Shown: positions 25,501-33,320 of the stretch, piece by piece | Layout of the letters: every line of letters begins with the position of its first letter | How positions within the stretch are numbered: position 1 is the first letter of the stretch | Assembly: GCF_022568815.1 (NCBI RefSeq) | Contig: NZ_JAKZHX010000002.1 | Location: 62,001-126,000, forward strand | Source: Undibacterium paludis | Lineage (GTDB): Bacteria; Pseudomonadota; Gammaproteobacteria; Burkholderiales; Burkholderiaceae_D | Direction: 5' to 3' | DNA: 64,000 nucleotides | The notes under the pieces: generated by a model | What the model was told of the DNA's origin: nothing | Database searches by the model: none | Seen by the model: the letters and a program-made list of their open reading frames with translations, nothing else | Program-made: the position numbers and the translations under genes

Positions 25501-25985
25501 GGTGACATAACCTGGTTGACATGGTTGTAGCCGGCCAGCGTCAATTGTGTTTTCAGCCTGGTTTCATCCAACCGGTCATTCTTTTTGAAGAAGAAGGTGT
25601 AAGCTGCCAGAAATGAGGGCGGAGCCATGCGCAACAAGGCTGTGGTTGCCGGCGCTAGCAGAACATCGCAGTTGCCTTGACCGATCTCATGCAAGCTCGC
25701 CAGGCGTTCAGATACCAGATCCTGATGTGGCGAGAATGCATCGTAGGGCAGGGTTTCCCAGTCGGGCAACAGGTGGCAGCGCAGTTCGGGATTGAACCAG
25801 GGAATTTCGTCCAGCAGGCGCTGGGCATCACCGGGGTTGGCAACAAATACGGTCAGCATGCGCTGTTCAGACTTGAGCGTGCTTGCAGCCTGCGCCAATG
25901 CATACGCATCGGAAGAACCGTGCAAATTCGGGAGTGTCAGTTTATGACCGGGTTTTGCTAAAGATTTGCTGAAATCAAATGACAT
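22554..25985 (-). CDS. mfd: transcription-repair coupling factor
   Basis: Releases RNA polymerase stalled at DNA lesions and recruits UvrA. The 1143-residue length is normal. Domains in order: UvrB-like N-terminal module (1-330, WETLPYDAFSPHQD), CarD-like RNA polymerase-interacting domain (about 475-560, KIGDPVVHSNHGIGRYMGL), superfamily 2 translocase with Walker A GDVGFGKTEVA and Walker B IIDEEHRFG, QLRGRVGRS (motif VI) and the C-terminal regulatory TRCF domain. It starts divergently from ispD across 129 bp, which holds the promoters for both, and is followed by serB. Confidence 0.97.
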   Translation of the reverse strand: MSFDFSKSLAKPGHKLTLPNLHGSSDAYALAQAASTLKSEQRMLTVFVANPGDAQRLLDEIPWFNPELRCHLLPDWETLPYDAFSPHQDLVSERLASLHEIGQGNCDVLLAPATTALLRMAPPSFLAAYTFFFKKNDRLDETRLKTQLTLAGYNHVNQVMSPGEYSVRGGLIDLFPMGSPLPYRLDLFGDTIETIRTFDADTQRSLYPVPEVRLLPGREFPMDEPARAAFRSRWRETFEGDPSRSAIYKDIGNGIPSAGIEYYLPLFFEQTATLFDYLPADPHFALVGNINDAIQRFWNDTRSRYQFLKSDRERPVLPPETVFLRDEDFFAALKPLARWALGETEKTALASEISGFLPDIAVNRRADDPLTHLRSFLLQTDKRVMICAETMGRRETLQQYFSEYDIRLSLCESYTDFATTDAKLMLGVAPLHSGFILADGLAFITEAELYAGSGKRIGRKKQEAVTQVEHMVRDLSELKIGDPVVHSNHGIGRYMGLISMDLGEGETEFLHLEYAKDTKLYVPVSQLHVISRYSGASPDDAPLHTLGSGQWEKAKKKAAQQIRDTAAELLNLYARRAARQGHAFDYSARDYEAFADSFGFDETPDQAAAITAVIGDMTSGKPMDRLICGDVGFGKTEVALRAAFVAVMGGKQVAILAPTTLLAEQHAQTFADRFAAWPVRIAELSRFRSGKEISLAMKGMGDGTIDIVIGTHKLLSDDVKFSRLGLVIIDEEHRFGVRQKEALKALRAEVDVLTLTATPIPRTLGMALEGLRDFSVIATAPQKRLAIKTFVRGEDDSVIREACLRELKRGGQVYFLHNEVETIENRKAMLEALLPEARVVVAHGQMHERDLEKVMRDFVAQRHNILLCTTIIETGIDVPTANTIIMHRADKFGLAQLHQLRGRVGRSHHQAYAYLLVHDVQGLTKQANRRLEAIQQMEELGSGFYLAMHDLEIRGAGEVLGDNQSGEMHEIGFQMYSDMLNEAVRSLKNGKEPDLAAPLSTTTEINLHIPALLPNEFCGDVHERLSIYKRLANCNNANAIDDMQEEMIDRFGKLPEAVKSLLETHRLRVAAKPLGIIKIDAHGEAATLQFEPKPPIDGMRIIELVQKNKHIKLNGQDKLRITATMPDLASRVAQIKATIKALH

Positions 25986-26114
25986 TGCGGCTATGTTGCG
26001 GCTATAAAAGTGAGTGCCGTAAAAGCTGCTTACGGAACAAGATACGCGGTTAAAATGAGCGCCTTATTATAAACGAAGGCACCCTTTTTCATTGAAGGGA
26101 CTGGATTTGTTGAC

Positions 26115-26819
26115 ATGAACCTTGAAATAACAGCAAAGAACGTACCAAAATACGTCGCCCTGATCCCTGCGGCTGGCGTTGGTACGCGTATGGGGGCAGC
26201 TATTCCCAAGCAATATTTGCAACTTGGTAGCAAGGTGATTTTGCAGCATGCAGTTGATGCCTTCCTTGATTTTGCTCAGATACGGCATGTGTATGTGGTC
26301 GTCAGTCCTGATGATGATTATATTGATAACTATCTACAATCATCTGCAAAGCTTTCCATCTTGCGCATTGGTGGCGCAAGTAGGCGTGATACGGTATGCA
26401 ATGGCTTACATTATCTGGGTAAAGAATTGCGTGCAGACGACTGGGTGATGGTCCACGATGCGGCTCGCCCAGGTTTGAATGAGGAGTTGCTGACCCGCCT
26501 GATCAGCCAGGTTGCGGACAGTCCCGTGGGTGGTTTGCTGGCCTTGCCTGTGGTGGATACAGTCAAGCGGGTGGTCAACGGAAAAGTGCAAACGGTATCG
26601 CGGGATGGTTTGTGGCTGGCACAAACGCCGCAAATGTTCAGGTACCAGTTATTGTTGCAAGCATTGGAAAATGCCGAGTCGGTTACTGATGAGGCCAGCG
26701 CGATTGAGGCCGCGGGCTATGTACCTCTGCTGGTGGAGGGGCACGCCTGTAATCTGAAGGTTACATTGGCCAGTGACATGGACCTGGTTGCAAATCAGCT
26801 GAAGACAGCTCATAAATAA
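26115..26819 (+). CDS. ispD: 2-C-methyl-D-erythritol 4-phosphate cytidylyltransferase
   Basis: Third step of the MEP isoprenoid pathway: CTP plus methylerythritol phosphate gives CDP-ME. The 234-residue product has the nucleotidyltransferase P-loop [18 protein letters not shown], the [14 protein letters not shown] motif and the C-terminal [11 protein letters not shown]...[11 protein letters not shown] with the substrate-binding Lys. The gene is followed 10 bp later by ispF, the usual pairing. It has no strong ribosome site. It is divergent from mfd. Confidence 0.96.
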   Translation: MNLEITAKNVPKYVALIPAAGVGTRMGAAIPKQYLQLGSKVILQHAVDAFLDFAQIRHVYVVVSPDDDYIDNYLQSSAKLSILRIGGASRRDTVCNGLHYLGKELRADDWVMVHDAARPGLNEELLTRLISQVADSPVGGLLALPVVDTVKRVVNGKVQTVSRDGLWLAQTPQMFRYQLLLQALENAESVTDEASAIEAAGYVPLLVEGHACNLKVTLASDMDLVANQLKTAHK

Positions 26820-26829
26820 AGGAAGATTG

Positions 26830-27333
26830 ATGCAAAATAAACTGCCGCCCTTCAGGATAGGGCAAGGTTATGATTGTCATGCGCTGGTGCCTGGCCGCAA
26901 GCTCATCATTGGGGGGGTAAATATCCCTCATCATCTCGGTTTGCTGGGGCATTCAGATGCTGATGTGTTGCTGCATGCGATTACGGATGCCTTGTTTGGC
27001 GCCGTGGCTTTGGGTGATATCGGCAGGCATTTTCCTGATACTGACAAGCAGTTTGCCGGTGCGGACTCCCGTGTGTTGTTGCGTGAGGCTATCAAGCGCA
27101 TCCACGCCGCTGGTTATGGTGTCGGAAATCTGGATGCAACCATCATTGCCCAGGCACCGAAAATGGCGCCGCATATCACTGCCATGGTGGCGAATATTGC
27201 GGAAGATTTGCAAGTGACGGCAAGTCAGGTCAATATCAAGGCGAAGACCAATGAGCGTCTGGGTTATCTGGGGCGGGAAGAGGGTATTGCGGCTGAAGCG
27301 GTGGTACTGGTTTTTCCGCTGGCCGGGGACTAA
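26830..27333 (+). CDS. ispF: 2-C-methyl-D-erythritol 2,4-cyclodiphosphate synthase
   Basis: Fifth step of the MEP pathway, converting CDP-ME 2-phosphate to the cyclodiphosphate with release of CMP. The 167-residue protein shows the signature [11 protein letters not shown] (zinc Asp and His), [21 protein letters not shown] (another zinc His and the metal Asp), [10 protein letters not shown] and [18 protein letters not shown]. The ATG is preferred over a TTG one codon upstream because GGAAG sits properly before it. It is trimeric in the family. It lies directly after ispD. Confidence 0.96.
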   Translation: MQNKLPPFRIGQGYDCHALVPGRKLIIGGVNIPHHLGLLGHSDADVLLHAITDALFGAVALGDIGRHFPDTDKQFAGADSRVLLREAIKRIHAAGYGVGNLDATIIAQAPKMAPHITAMVANIAEDLQVTASQVNIKAKTNERLGYLGREEGIAAEAVVLVFPLAGD

Positions 27334-27366
27334 ACTACATCAGGTGTGTCAATAAGGAGAGCAGGT

Positions 27367-27639
27367 ATGGAAAAAGAAAATCTGAAGCGTTTGCTGGGGC
27401 AGTTGCATCATGAGTTGTCGAGCACCGAGCAGATAGATGAAGAATTGAAGTCCTTGCTGGAAAAACTCAATGAGGACATACAGCATGTACTGGGTAATAT
27501 GCAAAATCGTGATGATCCTGTTTTTGCCGCTCTGAGTGAGAGATCCCAGGCGCTGTCTGCAAGGTTCGCGGCACAACATCCGAAGCTGGAACCGGCTTTG
27601 CGTGAACTGGGTACGATGCTGGAAAAAATTGGGGTGTGA
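27367..27639 (+). CDS. DUF4404 family protein
   Basis: A 90-residue, strongly helical and acidic protein of the DUF4404 type (opening MEKENLKRLLGQLHHELSS, ending FAAQHPKLEPALRELGTMLEKIGV). No function is known. The pattern suggests a short coiled-coil hairpin. AAGGAG is 7 bases before the ATG, which rules out the start seven codons earlier. It follows ispF by 33 bp and precedes a strong terminator, so it is probably the last gene of the ispDF transcript. Confidence 0.78.
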   Translation: MEKENLKRLLGQLHHELSSTEQIDEELKSLLEKLNEDIQHVLGNMQNRDDPVFAALSERSQALSARFAAQHPKLEPALRELGTMLEKIGV

Positions 27640-27682
27640 TTTTTGACAGGAATTTCACTAGGTACCTCAAAATAAGTATCTC

Positions 27683-27704
27683 AAAACCGCCTTCGGGCGG
27701 TTTT
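27683..27704 (+). terminator. terminator of the ispD-ispF-DUF4404 unit
   Basis: A 9-bp stem (AAAACCGCC with GGCGGTTTT) closed by a stable TTCG tetraloop and followed by a T-rich run, TTATTTT. Confidence 0.9.
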
Positions 27705-27850
27705 TATTTTGGCGCTTTCGATTTGCGAAGCGCTCTTTGCAAGGGCGAAAGGGCGAAGGGTATTCAGATTTTTGACTTTAAACAAGAATTTCAAGAATAT
27801 TCTATAATTTCAGTAATTCGTGAAAATTCAGAAAATTGGAGAAATTGAAT

Positions 27851-28447
27851 ATGGATGCACTAAGCCCGCTGACGCAGAGATTCATCCTGCATTTTGGCGA
27901 AATGGGGAGCCGCTGGGGTATCAATCGCACAGTGGGGCAAATATATGCCTTGCTTTATGTGCAATCTCAACCTATGAATGCAGATGACATTGCCGAGGCT
28001 TTAAGTTTTTCCCGTTCAAATGTGAGTATGGGCCTCAAAGAGTTGCAAGCCTGGCGCCTGGTCAAGCTCTTGCACAAGCCGGGTGACAGGCGCGAGTACT
28101 TCGAGCCGCCAAAAGACATCTGGGATATTTTCAAGGCCTTGCTGGAAGAACGCAGACGACGTGAGATCGAACCGACGCTGTCCATGTTGCGTGATGCTCT
28201 TTTGGAAAATCCGGCCAGTGAAGCGGATAAGCTGGCACAAGAGCGTATGCGTGAAATGTATCAGCTTATAGAGTTATCGACGTCCTGGTTTGATGATGTG
28301 CAACGCTTGTCGCCAGAGACGCTGGCGTCGCTGATGAAGATGGGGTCCAGAGTGAAAACCGTGCTGGACATCCGTGACAAGTTCAGGTTTGGCGGCGGTA
28401 AGCCGGATGCTGACGAGCACGGGGACAACGCTGCAGCAAGTAAATGA
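27851..28447 (+). CDS. GbsR/MarR-family transcriptional regulator
   Basis: A 198-residue winged-helix regulator. The opening LTQRFILHFGEMGSRWGINRTVGQIYALLYV matches the GbsR subgroup, and the HTH spans MNADDIAEALSFSRSNVSMGLKELQAWRLVKLLHKPGDRREYFE. The long C-terminal helical part is the dimer/effector region. It lies 10 bp before cydP-cydAB-cydX on the same strand, so it is very probably in the same transcript and a candidate regulator of the cytochrome bd genes. The signal may be envelope, osmotic or redox; this is inference. The ATG is used rather than an upstream TTG in frame. Confidence 0.85.
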   Translation: MDALSPLTQRFILHFGEMGSRWGINRTVGQIYALLYVQSQPMNADDIAEALSFSRSNVSMGLKELQAWRLVKLLHKPGDRREYFEPPKDIWDIFKALLEERRRREIEPTLSMLRDALLENPASEADKLAQERMREMYQLIELSTSWFDDVQRLSPETLASLMKMGSRVKTVLDIRDKFRFGGGKPDADEHGDNAAASK

Positions 28448-28456
28448 GGTGAATAA

Positions 28457-28720
28457 ATGACTTCGCTATCGGCATTCCGGCACTGGAAGCGCTTGCCACT
28501 GTGGATGGAAATCGTTCTTGTCCTGATCGTTAAAGTCGCCATCCTGACGCTGCTATGGCACGCATTTTTCTCCAGGCCGCAAACCAAACACATGCGTTTG
28601 CCAGCGGATAGGCTTGAACAGCATCTGCTTGGTGCGGGCAGTCACTCCAGCCTTGCCGGCCAGCGAATTGAAGCAAGAAAAAATCAACCTGAATTGAAGG
28701 ATAGCCATGCTTCCCATTGA
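28457..28720 (+). CDS. cydP: cytochrome oxidase putative small subunit CydP
   Basis: An 87-residue protein with one clear membrane segment (WMEIVLVLIVKVAILTLLWHAFF, about residues 16-38) and a basic, Ser/Gln-rich cytoplasmic tail, as in CydP proteins that precede cydA in Burkholderiales. The last 14 bases overlap the cydA start, implying coupled translation. GAGG is spaced well before the ATG. Its role in the bd oxidase is still putative in the family. It would sit in the inner membrane. Confidence 0.78.
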   Translation: MTSLSAFRHWKRLPLWMEIVLVLIVKVAILTLLWHAFFSRPQTKHMRLPADRLEQHLLGAGSHSSLAGQRIEARKNQPELKDSHASH

Positions 28721-30299
28721 AGAAGTTGTCAGCTTGTCGCGCCTGCAATTTGCCGCGACTGCCATGTATCACTTTCTGTTTGTCCCTCTGACCCTGGGTT
28801 TGTCCTGGATTTTATTCATCATGGAAGCTGTCTATGTCATGACTGGCCGTGAAATCTACCGGGACATGACCAAGTTCTGGGGTAAATTATTCGCCATCAA
28901 TTTTGCCATGGGCGTGACCACTGGCATTACCCTGGAATTTCAGTTCGGTACCAACTGGTCATATTATTCTCACTATGTAGGCGACATTTTTGGCACACCC
29001 CTGGCCATTGAGGGCATGATGGCTTTTTTTCTTGAATCCAGCTTTGTCGGGTTGATGTTTTTCGGCTGGAATCGTCTGTCCAAACCCGCCCATCTGGGCG
29101 TTACCTTTCTGGTTGCCCTGGGATCGAATCTGTCTGCCTTATGGATATTGATTGCTAATGGCTGGATGAATAATCCGGTCGGCGCCGACTTCAATTTCGA
29201 GACCATGCGCATGGAGCTGGTCAGTCTGAAAGACGTTTTCTTCAATCCCGTAGCACAGGTCAAATTCGTCCATACGGTTGCGGCAGGTTATGTCGCGGCA
29301 TCCATGTTTGTGCTTGGCGTGTCTTCTTACTATCTGCTTAAGGCCAGGGACACAGCTTTTGCGATACGGTCTTTTGCTGTTGCTTCGGCTTTTGGTCTGG
29401 CATCAACCCTGTCAGTGATCGTGCTCGGCGACGAATCCGGTTATACGGCCGGCGAGGTGAACAAGGTCAAACTGGCGACAATAGAGGCTGAATGGGACAC
29501 CGTGCCAGCACCCGCACCATTCACCGTTATCGGGCTGCCGAACGACAAGGAGGAGCGTACCGACTATGCGGTCAAGATACCTTATCTGATGGGCTTGATT
29601 GCCACGCGCTCGACGGATACACCCGTTACGGGCATCAAAGACCTTAAACAGGAAAACAAGGCCCGCATTATCAAGGGCATGGAAGCCTATGCCGCCCTGA
29701 TGCGTTTGAAATCAGGCGATAAATCACCGGAGGCGCGAGCCAATTTCGAGCGTTTGAAAAAGGATCTTGGTTATGGCTTGCTGCTTAAAAAATATGCGCC
29801 AAATGTCGTTGATGCCACCCCTGAGCAGATAAACAAGGCCAGCCATGATTCCATCCCCAAGGTCGCCCCCATGTTTCTCGGGTTTAGATTGATGGTGGGT
29901 CTGGGTATTTTGTTCCTGTTTATTTTTTCGACATCTTTTTATATGCTGATACGCCGTCGCCTTTCCAGACAGAGATGGCTGCTGAAGCTGGCCTTATACA
30001 GCATACCGCTGCCCTGGGTGGCGATAGAGACGGGCTGGATAGTCGCAGAATATGGCCGTCAGCCCTGGACTATTTCTGGTGTGTTGCCTACTCATTTGTC
30101 TGCGTCTACCTTACAGGTTAACGACTTGTACTTCAGCCTGGCGGGTTTCATGGGGTTTTATACGCTCTTGCTGGTGCTGGAGCTGTTTTTGATGTTCAAG
30201 TATGCCCGCCTGGGACCGAGTGCCTTGCATACTGGCAAATATCACTTCGAGACTGCAGCGATCAATATGCATTCAACTGATACAACTGTTCGGGCCTAA
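28707..30299 (+). CDS. cydA: cytochrome bd ubiquinol oxidase subunit I
   Basis: Catalytic subunit of the bd quinol oxidase, reducing O2 to water with ubiquinol at low oxygen. The 530-residue protein carries the heme b595 ligand His22 (TAMYHFLF), the KFVHTVAAGYVAA segment with the low-spin heme ligand, and GRQPWTI near the end. The quinol-binding Q loop is the long E. coli type (GDESGYTAGEVNKVKLATIEAEW through KKDLGYGLLLKKYAPN), so this is a bd-I-like L-subfamily enzyme. AAGGA precedes the ATG. The gene is in the order regulator-cydP-cydA-cydB-cydX. Confidence 0.97.
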   Translation: MLPIEEVVSLSRLQFAATAMYHFLFVPLTLGLSWILFIMEAVYVMTGREIYRDMTKFWGKLFAINFAMGVTTGITLEFQFGTNWSYYSHYVGDIFGTPLAIEGMMAFFLESSFVGLMFFGWNRLSKPAHLGVTFLVALGSNLSALWILIANGWMNNPVGADFNFETMRMELVSLKDVFFNPVAQVKFVHTVAAGYVAASMFVLGVSSYYLLKARDTAFAIRSFAVASAFGLASTLSVIVLGDESGYTAGEVNKVKLATIEAEWDTVPAPAPFTVIGLPNDKEERTDYAVKIPYLMGLIATRSTDTPVTGIKDLKQENKARIIKGMEAYAALMRLKSGDKSPEARANFERLKKDLGYGLLLKKYAPNVVDATPEQINKASHDSIPKVAPMFLGFRLMVGLGILFLFIFSTSFYMLIRRRLSRQRWLLKLALYSIPLPWVAIETGWIVAEYGRQPWTISGVLPTHLSASTLQVNDLYFSLAGFMGFYTLLLVLELFLMFKYARLGPSALHTGKYHFETAAINMHSTDTTVRA

Positions 30300-30308
30300 G
30301 GAGACATC

Positions 30309-31448
30309 ATGTTTGACTATGAAACTTTAAAACTGATCTGGTGGGCCTTTGTCGGCGTGCTGATCATAGGTTTTGCCTTGATGGATGGATTTGACTTTGG
30401 TGTCGGCATGCTATTGCCCTTTGTTGCTAAAACCGATATGGAAAGACGTATTGTCATCAATTCCATAGGGCCAACCTGGGAAGGGAATCAAACCTGGTTC
30501 ATTGCTGCCGGTGGCGCCTTGTTTGCGGCATGGCCACTCGCTTATGCAGCGGCGTTTTCAGGCTTTTATGTAGCCCTGATGCTGTTGTTATTCTCCTTGT
30601 TTTTTCGCCCCGTCGGCTTTGACTATCGCAGCAAAGTGCAAGACCCGCGCTGGCGTTCAGCCTGGGATTGGGCCTTGTTCGTGGGAGGATTCGTGCCACC
30701 ATTGATATTTGGCATCGCCTTTGGCAATCTTTTACTGGGAGTGCCGTTTCACTACGATGCAAGCATGCGGCTTGAATACGTGGGGGGGATACTGGGCTTG
30801 CTCAATCCTTTTGGTTTGTTGGCCGGTATCCTGAGTGTGGCGATGTTGCTCATGCATGGTGCAGCGTTTTTGCGCAGCAAGACTGAAGGTGTTGTCAGGG
30901 ACAGGGCGAAGCCGATTTTGCTGGCAGCGGCCATCACGACGGTTTGCAGTTTCGTAATTGCCGGTATCTGGGTTGCTTTTGGTATCGACGGCTACCGCAT
31001 CATCAGTATGCCTGATGCCAATACGTCCTTCATGCCTGTCATGAAAACTGTCGAGCGTGCATCGGGTGCCTGGCTGAGTAATTATTCCAGCGCACCCATA
31101 CTCTGGTGCCTGCCAGCGATTGGATTGCTAACCACGATATTCAGTCCAGTGTTTGCATACAAAAACAGGGACGTTGTTGCCTTTTTATGTAGCGGAGTGG
31201 CGGTTGCAATGGTGATTTTGACTGCGGGAGTGTCCATGTTCCCGTTTGTCATGCCGTCGTCACTGCACCCTTCAAGCAGCCTGACGGCCTGGGATGTAGT
31301 TGCCAGCCATAAAAGTTTGGGTGTCATGTTTTGGGTGGTGGTGATTTTCCTGCCTCTGATCATGGCATATACCGCTTGGATATATCGGGTCTTGCGCGGC
31401 AAGATCGGTGAGGCGCATATCAGCGCAAACGAACATTCTGCTTATTAA
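30309..31448 (+). CDS. cydB: cytochrome bd ubiquinol oxidase subunit II
   Basis: A 379-residue inner-membrane subunit that stabilises the hemes of the bd oxidase. The conserved start LIWWAFVGVLIIGFALMDGFDFGVGMLLPF is followed by ERRIVINSIGPTWEGNQTWFI, standard CydB landmarks, and about eight to nine membrane segments. AAGGAG lies 6 bases before the ATG. It begins 9 bp after cydA and is followed 41 bp later by cydX. Confidence 0.97.
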   Translation: MFDYETLKLIWWAFVGVLIIGFALMDGFDFGVGMLLPFVAKTDMERRIVINSIGPTWEGNQTWFIAAGGALFAAWPLAYAAAFSGFYVALMLLLFSLFFRPVGFDYRSKVQDPRWRSAWDWALFVGGFVPPLIFGIAFGNLLLGVPFHYDASMRLEYVGGILGLLNPFGLLAGILSVAMLLMHGAAFLRSKTEGVVRDRAKPILLAAAITTVCSFVIAGIWVAFGIDGYRIISMPDANTSFMPVMKTVERASGAWLSNYSSAPILWCLPAIGLLTTIFSPVFAYKNRDVVAFLCSGVAVAMVILTAGVSMFPFVMPSSLHPSSSLTAWDVVASHKSLGVMFWVVVIFLPLIMAYTAWIYRVLRGKIGEAHISANEHSAY

Positions 31449-31489
31449 ACAGGGATAAAACTGAGACTGCGATAATAAAGGGGGTAATA

Positions 31490-31660
31490 ATGTGGTACTT
31501 CAACTGGATACTGGGTATAGGTTTGGCGCTGGCTTTTGGCATCATCAATGTCATGTGGCTGGAAGCTAATTATGCCTTTGGTGAGCGTGACGAAGCATTG
31601 ACCAAGGAAAGGTTTGAGCAGGCGCGGCAAGAGCATAAAGAGGGTAAGCGCAATAAATAG
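31490..31660 (+). CDS. cydX: cytochrome bd oxidase small subunit CydX
   Basis: A 56-residue gene that is short enough to be missed by length-filtered gene finding. The product opens MWYFNWILGIGLALAFGIINVMWLE, which has the aromatic N-terminus, single membrane helix and conserved Trp-Leu-Glu of CydX (YbgT-like) proteins, then a charged Glu/Lys/Arg tail. GGGGG is 5 bases before the ATG. CydX is needed for stability and activity of the CydAB complex and is normally placed just after cydB, as here. The tail is longer than in E. coli CydX (37 residues). Confidence 0.93.
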   Translation: MWYFNWILGIGLALAFGIINVMWLEANYAFGERDEALTKERFEQARQEHKEGKRNK

Positions 31661-31774
31661 GCGCTGCTCTGTTACAATATGCGGTTAGTTTGAGAAAACG
31701 GGTGTATTGTCTTCTTGATGATGCACTCTTTTCATTTTTGTCGCATAGAATGCGCAATTTCTTTATTTACTGCC

Positions 31775-32254
31775 ATGCAAATCACACAAAATACCGTCGT
31801 CAGTTTGAATTACACCATGTTCAGTGCTGAAGGCGAGGTTATCGACCAGAATCAGCATCCCATCGTCTATTTGCATGGTGGATATGACAATATCCTGCCA
31901 GCTGTAGAGGCGGCTTTGGATGGCAAGGTTGCAGGTGACAAGGTCTCGGTGACACTTGCGCCGGAAGAAGGCTTTGGTGAATATGAGGATGAGTTCGTGC
32001 GCGAAGAAGATATCAGCGCCTTTCCGCCTGATATCGAGGTGGGCATGATGTTTGAAACACGTGAGCCAGAAACCGGTGAAACCATGCAGTTCCGTGTTAC
32101 AGCAATAGATGCTGGCGTAGTCACGGTTGATGGCAATCATCCTCTGGCTGGTATGACCATCCGTTTTGACGCAGAGGTACTTGAAGTGCGTGAAGCCAGT
32201 GACGAAGAAGTGGTACATGGCCATGTCCATGGTGAGCACGGTCATCATCATTGA
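31775..32254 (+). CDS. slyD: FKBP-type peptidyl-prolyl isomerase SlyD
   Basis: A 159-residue cytoplasmic prolyl isomerase and metallochaperone. FKBP halves flank an insert-in-flap chaperone domain: VSLNYTMFSAEGEVIDQ and YLHGGYDNILPAVEAAL, then APEEGFGEYE and FRVTAIDAGVVTVDGNHPLAGM. The C-terminal tail HGHVHGEHGHHH is short but His-rich, which fits nickel binding. I used the ATG before QITQNT; an upstream in-frame extension of 20 residues does not match the family. A 12-bp stem-loop follows the stop. It is monocistronic. Confidence 0.92.
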   Translation: MQITQNTVVSLNYTMFSAEGEVIDQNQHPIVYLHGGYDNILPAVEAALDGKVAGDKVSVTLAPEEGFGEYEDEFVREEDISAFPPDIEVGMMFETREPETGETMQFRVTAIDAGVVTVDGNHPLAGMTIRFDAEVLEVREASDEEVVHGHVHGEHGHHH

Positions 32255-32262
32255 TGAATATC

Positions 32263-32294
32263 GCTTAATTAAGCATGTGCTTAGTTAAGGCGTC
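32263..32294 (+). terminator. hairpin after slyD
   Basis: CTTAATTAAGCA pairs with TGCTTAGTTAAG over 12 bp with one G-T wobble and a very short loop. The T-run after it is poor, so it may be an mRNA 3'-end stabiliser or weak terminator. Confidence 0.45.
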
Positions 32295-32426
32295 GGTTAG
32301 TCGGTTATTTAACGGTATCGCCAGCGGCTGGTGATCTGTGCAGGGAGCGTCATTTTGATGATGCTCTCATTCCCTTGCTGCTGAATGGCAGCGCAAATTT
32401 CAGTCCAAGTGCAAGCAAGAGTGTGT

Positions 32427-32705
32427 ATGAAAGACTATTATTTTATTCTCGGTATCCCTACCAATGCCAGCCTGGCTGACATTAAAAAGGCATTCCGCCA
32501 GAAAGCTGCTGAGTTCCACCCGGACAGAAATGATTCGGAGCTGGCCCCAGAAAAATTCCATGCAGTCAAAGAGGCTTACGATGTTTTGTCGGATGAGGCA
32601 GCACGGACTGCCTATGATGAAAATCGTCGGCGCAACCTGCTTGATTCTCCATTGGAGACCGCAGCTGAAATCTGGAAAAATTATTTATCAGGAGTATTGC
32701 AGTGA
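32427..32705 (+). CDS. short J-domain (DnaJ-like) co-chaperone
   Basis: A 92-residue protein consisting of a J domain: [28 protein letters not shown] motif at residues 31-33, then [25 protein letters not shown] and a short C-terminal extension. The HPD motif stimulates the ATPase of an Hsp70 such as DnaK. There is no Gly/Phe region, zinc finger or CTD, so it is a type III J protein that targets a specific client or process. Its stop overlaps the start of the next gene (GTGA), and two more unknown genes follow, so its clients may be encoded alongside. Start set at MKDYYFILG. Confidence 0.85.
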   Translation: MKDYYFILGIPTNASLADIKKAFRQKAAEFHPDRNDSELAPEKFHAVKEAYDVLSDEAARTAYDENRRRNLLDSPLETAAEIWKNYLSGVLQ

Positions 32706-33301
32706 AATTGTCGCGTTTTTTTGAAGACCTGATGCCACTATACAAGGCCGAACTGGAAGACTTGAAATCCGATTCTGAAGGTAAAAATGTTTTGAAGGCC
32801 AGGTTACGTGAAAAGGCTGAGCAGTTGCCCTTGCTGCTGCCCATGATGGCAAGCAATCCTGAGATGCTGGCGGTTGCTTTTCATCAGGGCTTTATCTTCA
32901 TGAATCCGCTGACATTTGAGTCTTTGAGCGCCAAGGAGGCAAATAAACTGCCGGGCTGGAAAACCTTGTCTGCCGCTGTCAAACTGGAGCCCTGGGCAGA
33001 GCCATTGAGCCGTATCGTGTTGAAAGATGCTGATGGTGAAGCCTTTCTGGTGATTGCCGCAACGCTGGAATATTTGAATCGTAGCCAGCTCACACGCAAG
33101 CTGGGCGCGAGTGACGCACAAGATGGTGAAGATGAAGACAAAGATGCTAATGAAGAAAGTGATGAACTGAAAGAAAATGGCGACCTTGATGGCCAATACG
33201 GAAGGCATGGTCGTGATGACGGTGACGATGGTGATGATTATGACCTGGGTGAGGCGGGCGCCGACTGGCTGGCCGAACAAGGTTTTGACCGCAAAGAATA
33301 A
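32702..33301 (+). CDS. unknown protein with acidic C-terminal tail (J-domain cluster)
   Basis: I do not recognise the family. The 199-residue product begins with a GTG that overlaps the stop of the J-domain gene, so its translation is probably coupled. Residues 1-130 form a compact, mostly helical region ([19 protein letters not shown] ... [15 protein letters not shown]). From about 140 on the sequence is an Asp/Glu-rich disordered tail ([15 protein letters not shown], then [11 protein letters not shown]), ending in [14 protein letters not shown]. Similar acidic tails are seen in histone chaperones and DNA mimics, but no function is claimed. The next gene product also ends in an acidic tail. 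Confidence 0.72.
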   Translation: MKLSRFFEDLMPLYKAELEDLKSDSEGKNVLKARLREKAEQLPLLLPMMASNPEMLAVAFHQGFIFMNPLTFESLSAKEANKLPGWKTLSAAVKLEPWAEPLSRIVLKDADGEAFLVIAATLEYLNRSQLTRKLGASDAQDGEDEDKDANEESDELKENGDLDGQYGRHGRDDGDDGDDYDLGEAGADWLAEQGFDRKE

Positions 33302-33320
33302 AAAAGAATAGGGAGTTTTG

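Noticed and set aside
27741-27760. Two copies of AGGGCGAA
   Set aside because: The repeat is too short and occurs only twice in a gene-free stretch after a terminator.
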